Positions 55,310 to 64,000 of a DNA stretch of 64,000 nt are shown here, piece after piece; the first letter of the stretch is position 1, and each line of letters begins with the position of its first letter. The notes beneath the pieces are model-generated. The model was not told the DNA's origin. It searched no databases and worked only from the letters and a program-made list of their open reading frames with translations. The stretch spans positions 15,391,738 to 15,455,737 of the forward strand of contig CM019075.1 of the NCBI GenBank assembly GCA_009667805.1. Direction: 5' to 3'. The stretch comes from Leptobrachium leishanense. Its lineage: Eukaryota; Chordata; Amphibia; Anura; Megophryidae. The translations under genes and the position numbers were made by a program.

Positions 55310-55960
55310 GCGCCTCATTCCTGTGCCCCGTGCAGGTCTGCGCCTCATTCCTGTGCCCCGTGCAGGTCTGCGCCTCATTCCTGTGCCCCGTGCAGGTCTG
55401 CGCCTCATTCCTGTGCCCCGTGCAGGTCTGCGCCTCATTCCTGTGCCCCGTGCAGGTCTGCGCCTCATTTCTGTGCACTGTGCCGGTCCGCGCCTCATTA
55501 CGGTGTCCTCTGATGCACTGCGTCGCATTGCTGTGCCCTGTGCCGCCCTACGCCTCAATACTGTGCCCCCTGCTGCTCTGCGCCCATTGCTGCGCCCTGT
55601 GCGGCTCTGCGCCTCATTGCTGCGCCCAGTGCGGCGCTGCGCCCCGTGCCTCATTGCTGCGCCCCGCGTGGCTCTGTGCCTCATTGCTGCGCGGCTCTGC
55701 GCCTCATTGCTGCGCCCGGCGCAGTTCTCTGCGCTGCATTGCTGTGGCCCGTGCCGCTCTGCGCTGCATTGCTGTGCCCCGTGCCGCTCTGCGCTGCATT
55801 GCTGTGCCCCGTGCCGCTCTGCGCTGCATTGCTGTGCCCCGTGACGCTCTGCGCTGCATTGCTGTGCCCCGTGCCGCTCTGCGCTGCATTGCTGTGCCCC
55901 GTGCCGCTCTGCGCTGCATTGCTGTGCCCCGTGACGCTCTGCGCTGCATTGCTGTGCCTC
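55310..55960. repeat. 30-bp arrays homologous to the previous one in inverted orientation
   Basis: The units TGTGCCCCGTGCAGGTCTGC (55318-55480) and CTGTGCCCCGTGCCGCTCTG (55733-55960), with CGCCTCATTC or CGCTGCATTG halves, are diverged reverse complements of the 54300 unit. A degenerate transition lies between. Confidence 0.9.
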
Positions 55961-56044
55961 AGAGGCTTGGGATGGTTGGAGTGTATGGGTATCACACAGT
56001 GACTGATTGGGGGGGGGGATTGCATCGATTTTATTAGGTTATTA

Positions 56045-56363
56045 GCCCCCCCGGGTGTCGCAATGTGTGCTGCTGCCGGAACCCGCCAGCTCTGCTCCTG
56101 TCACTTCCCCTTGCGGTGTCTGTACATAGCGCCGCCGAGCTGTTACTCAATGCGCGCAGCCCAGAGCAGTCGAGCTGCGCTCCCGCTGCAGGTGGAATCT
56201 CCGCCAATCGGCTGCTTTGGTCTGGGCGCGCGGCTTCCTGTCACTCGCACCTCGGTCCGGGGAGTGCCCCGCTCACCTGGAGGACACGCCCAGAGAGCGC
56301 GCGAGACCCCCCTGCAGCCTCAGCCTGACCGAGACTCAGCTGAGGAGGAGAGCGCGCCAACAT
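56045..56363 (+). promoter_or_regulatory. CpG-rich block with possible first exon
   Basis: Unique GC- and CpG-rich sequence ends in CGCGCCAACATG immediately followed by GTGAGAG, a strong donor. This would be a first exon whose only codon is the start ATG, which is a known gene architecture. No downstream exon is visible in the window because the following 7.6 kb is repeats. Gene identity is unknown. Confidence 0.4.
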
Positions 56364-57690
56364 GGTGAGAGAGCTGACACCCCCCCCCACCTCACTGACC
56401 CCCCCCCGCCTCACTGACCCCCCCCCCCTCACTGACCCCCCCCCCCTCACTGACACCCCCCCTCACTGACCCCCCCCGCCTCACTGACCCCCCCCCGCCT
56501 CACTGACACCCCCCCCGCCTCACTGACCCCCCCCCGCCTCACTGACCCCCCCCACCTCACTGACCCCCCCCCGCCCCACCTCATTAACCCCCCCACCTCA
56601 TTAACCCCCCTGACCCCCGCCCCACCTCATTAACCCCCCCGCCCCCCACCTCATTAACCCCCCCGCCCCACCTCATTATCCCCTCACTGACCCCCCCGCC
56701 CCACCTCATTAACCCCCCTCCCCCACCTCATTAACCCCCCTCCCCCACCTCATTAACCCCCTCCCCCACCTCATTAACCCCCCTGACCCCCCCCCGCCCC
56801 ACCTCATTAACCCCCTCACTGACCAAGCCTGCGACTCATTAACCCCCTCACTGAGTGGCCAATTAACAAACCGTTAACCCTTTCTCCGCCTCCCGGAGAG
56901 TGACCCAGTCTGAGGCAACAATTAACCCCCTCACTGCCCCTAAGAGGACTCATTAACCCTTTCTGAGTGACCAGTTAACCTAATTTCCCAGGGCGACCCA
57001 TTAACCCTTTAACTGCCCCAGTGACCCATAACCCATACGGAGGGACTTTTTAACCCCTTCATTGTGACCAGGTTACGACCTCATTGCCCCCCTGGGCGAC
57101 CCGTTAACTCTTTCACTGCCTGCCATAACCCATTCTGAGAGGCTGACCCCCCCCTCCCGCGTGACCCCCATTTAACTCTCAGGCTCCTTATGAGAGACCT
57201 GTTAACCCTTCGCTTATTACCCGTTAACCTCTTCAGTGCACCCCAAGTGACCCATTAACCCCTCAGTGACCACTGTAATCTCCGCCACTTCTGAGCAACC
57301 CATTTAACCCACTTATCCTTCCGGAGGGATGCATTAACCCTTTCAGTGATCCACTAACCCCCCCCCCATGACATAATTAACCCCCTCCTGCCCCACTGTG
57401 GGGCCATTTAATCCAATCACTGCCCCATATACCCATTAACCCTCTCAGTGCCTCCCAATGGTCTCAAGCCTTTCCTCGGGACTTCCCTATTAACCCTTTG
57501 CTCTCCTAGGGACCCTTACTGAGCAATTTGTTAACCCATTAGATGCCACGAGTGACCCTTTAACCCTCTCATCCCCTTCTGAAGGAGTCATTAACCCGGT
57601 CACTGCCATCCAAGGGACTCAGTCCTGAGTGATTCATTAACCCCTTATTGCCCCCTCTTCCAGGAACCCATTATTCCCTTACTCTGTGTG
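56364..57690. repeat. C-rich simple and degenerate tandem repeat
   Basis: CCTCACTGACCCCCCCC-type units (56385-56580) grade into CCACCTCATTAACCCCC (56580-56820) and then a loose array of CATTAACCCTTTCACTG-like words to about 57660. The shared CAYTRACCC core suggests one decaying array. Confidence 0.85.
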
Positions 57691-60218
57691 CACAGTTTAT
57701 CCTGGGATCACTGGTGGATCCTGGGAGCGCTGGTAGATTTTGTATATGCTGGGCGCGCTGGCGTATACTGGGAACACTAGTGGATACGGTTTATACTGGG
57801 AGCACTGGCTTATACTGTATATTGTGTATGCTGCGAGCGCTGGTGGATTCTCGGTATACTGGGAGCGCTGGCACATGCAGGGAGCACTGGCGGGTACTGT
57901 GTATACTGGGTGCGCTGGCGGGTACTGTGTATACTGGGTGCGCTGGCAATATACAGGGAGCGCTGGCGGGTACTGTGTATACTGGGAGCACTGGCGGTAC
58001 TGTGTATGCTGGGAGCGCTGGCGTATACTGGGAGCACTGGCACATACTGTATACTGCGTATGCTGGGTGCGCTGGCGGACACTATACTGGGAGCACTGGT
58101 GTATACTGGGAGTAAAGGCTTATACTGGGAGCACTGGCGGATACTGTATACTGTGTATGCTTGGAGTGCTGGCGGGTACTGTGTATACTGGGAGGCGCTG
58201 GCGGATACTGGGAGCACTAGTGCATACTGTATGCGTATGCTGGGAGCGCTGGCGGACACTGTATACTGGGAGCGCTGGCGGGTACTGTGTATACTGGGAG
58301 CACTGACTTATACTGGGAGCACTGGCGTCTACTATATACTGTGTATGCTGGGAGCGCAGGTGGGTACTGTTTATACTTGGAGCGCTGGCAGATACTGTGT
58401 ATATTGAGCGATGTCATATACTGCGTATACTGGGAGTAAAGGCTTATACTGGGATCGCTGGCGGATACTGTGTATGCTGGGAGCGCTGGCATATTGTGGG
58501 AGCGCAGGTGGGTACTGTGTATATTGAGCGATGTCATATACTGCGTATACTGGGAGTAAAGGCTTATACTGGGATCGCTGGCGGATACTGTGTATGCTGG
58601 GAGCGCTGGCATATTGTGGGAGCGCAGGCGGGTACTGTGTATACTGGGAGCGCTGGTAGGTACTGTGTATACTGGGAGCGCTGGCGGATACTGTATACTG
58701 TTTATGCTGGGAGCGCTGGCTGGTTCTGGGTATACTGGGAGTGCTGGCGGATACTGGGAGCACTAGTGAATACTGTGTATACTGGGAGCGATGGCGGGTA
58801 CTGTGTATACTGGGAGCACTGGTTTATATTGGGAGCACTGGCGGATACTGTGTATGCTGGGAGCGCTGGTGGATACTGTGTATACTGGGAGCGCTGGCGG
58901 GTACTTTGTATACTCGGAGCACTGGCTTATACTGGCAGCACTGCCGGATACTGTGTATACTGGGAGTGCTGGTGGGTACAGTGTATACTAGGAGCGATGG
59001 TGGGTACAGTGTATACTAGGAGCGATGGCGGGTACAATGTATACTAGGAGCGATGGTGGGTACAGTGTATACTAGGAGCGATGGTGGGTACAGTGTATAC
59101 TAGGAGCGATGGTGGGTACAGTGTATACTAGGAGCGATGGTGGGTACAATATACTAGGAGCGATGGTGGGTACAGTGTATACTAGGAGCGATGGTGGGTA
59201 CAGTGTATACTAGGAGCGATGGCGGGTACTGTGTACACTGGGAGCACTGGCAGATACTGTGTATACTGGGAGCACTGGCGGATACTGTGTATACTGGGAG
59301 CACTGGCGGATACTGTGTACACTGGGAGCACTGGCGGATACTGTGTATACTGGGAGCGCTGTAAAGAAATAATTCATGGTGCAGTATAACACACTCAGGT
59401 GAGTTTAACAACACACAACATATACAAGAATTAAAGGCGCGTAAGTTGTTACCGCTCCCCTGGATGGATACAGCCGGAATGGTTACCCTGCCGTCACAGG
59501 AAAATGCACGCCAAGCTGGTTCCAGTTGCAGTATACAAGTTTGGCATATACTGGGAGCACTGGCATATACTGGGAGCACTGGCTTAAACTGGGAGCACTG
59601 GCAGATACTGTGTATACTGCGAGCGCTGGCACATACTGGGAGCACTGGCGGATACTGTATACTGGGAGTGTTGGATACTGTATATAGAGGAAGCACAGGT
59701 GTATACTGGAAGCGCTGACATGTACTGGGAGTGCTGGCGTATACCGTGAGTACTGGCGGATACTGTTTATGCTGGGAACGCTGGCGGATTCTGGGTATAT
59801 TGGGAGTGCTGGCGGATACTGGGAGCACTAGTGGATACTGTGTATACTGGGAGCGCTGGCGGATACTGTGTATACTGGGAGCGCTGGCGGATACTGTGTA
59901 TACTGGGAGCGCTGGCGGGTACTGTGTATACTGGGAGCGCTGGCGGGTACTGTGTATACTGGGAGCGCTGGCGGGTACTGTGTATACTGGGATCGCTGGC
60001 GAGTACTGTGTATACTGGGATCGCTGGCGAGTACTGTGTATACTGGGATCGCTGGCGGGTACTGCATATACTGGGAGCACTAGTGGATACTGTATATACT
60101 GGGAGCGCTGGCAGGTACTGTGTATACTGGGACAGCTGGCTTATACTGGGAACGCTGGCGGATTCTGGGTATACTGGGAGCTGTGGCGGGTACTGGGAGC
60201 ACTAGTGGATACTGGATA
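57691..60218. repeat. 28-bp satellite, subfamily 1 (ACTGGGAGCGCTGG units)
   Basis: The unit is TATACTGGGAGCGCTGGCGG plus (A/G)TACTGTG, with many unit-length variants. A unique insertion of about 185 bp lies at 59361-59545 (contains GAAATAATTCATGGTGCAGT). A run of ACTAGGAGCGATGGTGGGTA variants spans 58985-59220. Confidence 0.93.
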
Positions 60219-63200
60219 CGGTGTTTGCTGGGATCACTGGATACAGTGTTTGCTGGGATCACTGGATACGGTGTTTGCTGGGATCACTGGATACGGTGTT
60301 TGCTGGGATCACTGGTGGACTGGATTCTGTGTCTTTTGGGTTTACTGGTGGATACTGTGTTCTGGCGGACAAACTGTTTGCTGGGATCGCTGGCGGATAC
60401 GGTTTTTGCTGGGATCCCTGTTGGATACGGTGTTTGCTGGGATCACTGGTGGATACTGTGTTTGCTGGGATCGCTGGTGGATACTGTGTTTGCTGGGATC
60501 GCTGGTGGATACGGTGTTTGCTGGGATCGCTGGTGGATACGGTGTTTGCTGGGATCGCTGGTGGATACGGTGTTTGCTGGGATCGCTGGCGGATACAGTG
60601 TTTTTGCTGGGATCGCTGGCGGATATAGTGTTTGCTGGGATCGCTGGTGGATACTGTGTTTGCTGGGATCGCTGGTGGATACTGTTTTCTGGGATCGCTG
60701 GCGGATACGGTGTTTGCTGGGATCCCTGTTGGATACGGTGTTTGCTGGGATCGCTGGTGGATACTGTGTTTGCTGGGATCGCTGGTGGATACTGTGTTTG
60801 CTGGATCGCTGGTGGATACTGTGTTTGCTGGGATCGCTGGTGGATACTGTGTTTGCTGGGATCGCTGGTGGATACTGTGTTTGCTGGGATCGCTGGTGGA
60901 TACGGTGTTTGCTGGGATCGCTGGTGGATACGGTGTTTGCTGGGATCGCTGGTGGATACTGTGTTTGCTGGGATCGCTGGTGGATACTGTGTTTGCTGGG
61001 ATCGCTGGTGGATACTGTGTTTGCTGGGATCGCTGGTGGATACGGTGTTTGCTGGGATCGCTGGTGGATACTGTGTTTGCTGGGATCGCTGGTGGATACT
61101 GTGTTTGCTGGGATCGCTGGTGGATACTGTGTTTGCTGGGATCGCTGGTGGATACTGTGTTTGCTGGGATCGCTGGTGGATACTGTGTTTGCTGGGATCG
61201 CTGGTGGATACTGTGTTTGCTGGGATCGCTGGGGATACTGTGTTTGCTGGTGGATACTGTGTTTGCTGGGATCGCTGGTGGATACGGTGTTTGCTGGGAT
61301 CGCTGGTGGATACTGTGTTTGCTTGGATCGCTGGTGGATGCGTTTTTTTCTGGGATCGCTGGCGGATACGGTGTTTGCTGGGATCGCTGGCGGATACGGT
61401 GTTTGCTGGGATCGCTGGCGGATACGGTGTTTGGGATCGCTGGCGGATACGGTGTTTGGGATCACTGGTGGATACGGTGTTTGGGATCACTGGTGGATAC
61501 AGTGTTTTCTGGGATCGCTGGTGGATACTGTGTTTGCTTGGATCGCTGGTGGATGCGTTTTTTGCTGGGATCGCTGGCGGATACGGTGTTTGCTGGGATC
61601 GCTGGTGGATGCGGTGTTTGTGATCGCTGGCGGATACGGTGTTTGCTGGGATCGCTGGTTGATGCGGAGTTTGCTGTGATTGCTGGGGATTCTGTGTATG
61701 CTGGGATCACTGGTGGATACGGTGTTTTCTGGGATCGCTGGTTGATGCGGAGTTTGCTGTGATTGCGGGGATTCTGTGTATGCTGGGATCACTGGTGGAT
61801 ACGGTGTTTTCTGGATCGCTGTGGATACTGTGGATACTGTGTTTGCTTGGATTGCTGGTGGATACGGTGTTTGCTGGGATCACTGGTAGATTTTGTGTTT
61901 GCTGGCGGATACAGTGTTTGCTGGGATCGCTGGCGGATACGGTGTTTTCTGGGATCGCTGGTGGATACTGTGTTTGCTTGGATCGCTGGTGGATGCGGTT
62001 TTTGCTGGGATCGCTGGTGGATACGGTGTTTGCAGGGATCGCTGGTGGATGCGGTGTTTGTGATCGTTGGCGGATACGGTGTTTGCTGGGATCGCTGGTT
62101 GATGCGGAGTTTGCTGTGATTGCTGGGGGATTCTGTGTATGCTGGGATCACTGGTGGATACGGTGTTTTCTGGGATCGCTGGTGGATACTGTGTTTGCTT
62201 GGATTGCTGGTGGATACGGTGTTTGCTGGGATCACTGGTAGATTTTGTGTTTGCTGGTGGATACGGTGTTTGCTGGGATCGCTGGCGGATACGGTGTTTG
62301 CTGGGATCGCTGGCGGATACGGTGTTTGCTGGGATCGCTGGCGGATACTGTGTTTGCTGGGATCGCTGGTGGATGCGGAGTTTGCTGGGATCGCTGGTGG
62401 ATACGGTGTTTTCTGGGATCGCTGGTGGATACGCTGTTTGCTGGGATCGCTGGCGGATACGGTGTTTGCTGGGATCGCTGGCGGATACAGTGTTTGCTGG
62501 GATCGCTGGCGGATATGGTGTTTGGGATAGCTGGCGGATACGGTGGTTGGGATCGCTGGTGGATGCAGTGTTTGCTGGGATCGTTGGTGGATGCAGTGTT
62601 TGCTGGGATCGTTGGTGGATGCAGTGTTTGCTGGGATCGTTGGTGGATGCAGTGTTTGCTGGGATCGTTGGTGGATGCAGTGTTTGCTGGGATCGCTGGT
62701 GGATAATGTGTTTGCTGGGATCGCTAGCGGATACGGTGTTTGCTGGGATCGCTGGTGGATGCGGAGTTTGCTGGGATCGCTGGTGGATACTGTGTTTGCT
62801 GGGATCGCTGGTGGATGCGGAGTTTGCTGGGATCGCTGGTGGATACTGTGTTTGCTGGGATCGCTGGTGGATGCGGAGTTTGCTGGGATCGCTGGTGGAT
62901 ACGGTGTTTTCTGGGATCGCTGTTGGATACGGTGTTTGCTGGGATCGTTGGTGGATTCTGTATGCTGGGATCGCTGGTGGATACTGTGTTTGCTGGTGGA
63001 TACGGTGTTTGCTGGGATCGCTGGCGGATACGGTGTTTGCTGGGATCGCTGGCGGATACAGTGTTTGGGATCGCTGGCGGATACGGTGTTTGGGATCGCT
63101 GGCGGATACGGTGTTTGGGATCGCTGGCGGATACGGTGTTTGGGATCGCTGGCGGATACGGTGTTTGGGATCGCTGGCGGATACGGTGTTTGGGATCGCT

Positions 63201-64000
63201 GGCGGATACGGTGTTTGGGATCGCTGGCGGATACGGTGGTTAGGATCGCTGGCGGATACGGTGTTTGCTGGTGGATGCTGTATATGCTGGGATCACTGGT
63301 GGATGCTGTGTTTGCTGGGATCGTTGGTGGATACGGTGTTTGCTGGGATCGCTGGTGGATGCTGTGTTTGCTGGGATCGCTGGTGGATACGGTGTTTGCT
63401 GGGATCACTGGTGGATACGGTGTTTGCTGGGATCGCTGGTGAATTCTGTATGCTGGGATCGCTGGTGAATTCTGTATGCTGGGATCGCTGGTGGATTCTG
63501 TATGCTGGGATCGCTGGTGGATACGGTGTTTGCTGAGATCACTGGATACTGTGTTTGCTGGGATCACTGGTGGATACGGTGTTGGTGGATACGGTGTTTG
63601 CTGGGATCGCTGGTGGATACAGTGTTTGGGATCGCTGGTGGATACAGTGTTTGGGATCGCTGGTGGATACGGTGTTTGCTGGGATCGCTGGTGGATACGG
63701 TGTTTGCTGGGATCGCTGGTGGATACGGTGTTTGCTGGGATCGCTGGCGGATACAGTGTTTTTGCTGGGATCGCTGGCGGATATAGTGTTTGCTGGGATC
63801 GCTGGTGGATACTGTGTTTGCTGGGATCGCTGGTGGATACTGTTTTCTGGGATCGCTGGCGGATACGGTGTTTGCTGGGATCCCTGTTGGATACGGTGTT
63901 TGCTGGGATCGCTGGTGGATACTGTGTTTGCTGGGATCGCTGGTGGATACTGTGTTTGCTGGGATCGCTGGTGGATACTGTGTTTGCTGGGATCGCTGGT
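60219..64000. repeat. 28-bp satellite, subfamily 2 (GCTGGGATCGCTGG units), continues off the right edge
   Basis: The unit is TTTGCTGGGATCGCTGGTGG plus ATACTGTG (or GCGG, ACGG variants). It follows subfamily 1 without a gap. A long block is repeated at an offset of 3158 bp (60591 matches 63749, through the window end). Frames stay open for up to about 630 codons on + and 592 on -, all repeat-encoded. Confidence 0.95.

Noticed and set aside
54132..55478. Ala/Arg-rich frames on both strands of the GC-rich array
   Set aside because: The 30-bp unit lacks stops in several frames. This is composition, not coding selection.
59731..61623. Very long open frames (up to about 630 codons) in the right-hand satellite, and similar frames in other arrays
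   Set aside because: They are made only of the 28-bp unit read in rotating frames, appear on both strands and several frames at once, and have no splice or start context. Stop-free units explain them.

Overview
This is a vertebrate nuclear DNA window, most likely from a frog. It holds the 3' half of RFX5 followed by an apparently complete PI4KB, both on the + strand. From memory, these two genes are also neighbours in the same order on human 1q21. The repeats also suggest an amphibian: a nearly full-length DIRS retrotransposon, a CR1-type LINE, a Tc1/mariner copy, many hAT-type MITEs, and a very high load of minisatellites. No organism name can be read from the sequence itself.

Layout. Positions 1-698 are unassigned. 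Positions 699-5732 hold the last five exons of RFX5 (end of the RFX DNA-binding domain through the stop), with a poly(A) signal near 6043. The first intron seen (816-2128) has the hallmarks of a minor-spliceosome AT-AC (U12-type) intron. Positions 6100-11090 are intergenic, with a ~1.5 kb tandem array, a telomere-like stretch and AT-rich sequence. A DIRS element (about 11095-17175) follows, broken by a hAT MITE and a probable solo LTR. Positions 18160-25612 are largely minisatellite arrays. They surround a CpG-rich block (19960-20291) that is a candidate PI4KB promoter and 5' exon. A CR1 LINE fragment lies at 25780-26830.

PI4KB coding exons run from 28086 to 47559: 11 exons, all with GT-AG splice sites and consistent phases, predicting 813 residues including a 15-residue cassette exon. 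The 3' UTR reaches about 48960. Its introns hold the Tc1 copy, clusters of MITEs, several arrays and foldback elements.

Positions 48960-64000 are mostly non-genic. They hold a second, inverted copy of the 41-bp minisatellite (50757-51222), a GC-rich 30-bp array pair in inverted orientation (54300-55960), a CpG-rich possible first exon (56045-56363), C-rich simple sequence, and a >6 kb satellite of 28-bp units that runs off the right edge.

How the genes relate: RFX5 is a transcription factor subunit for MHC class II promoters, and PI4KB makes PI4P at the Golgi. They are neighbours, not members of one pathway. Nearly all long open frames outside the exons and transposons are artefacts of tandem repeats that lack stop codons.
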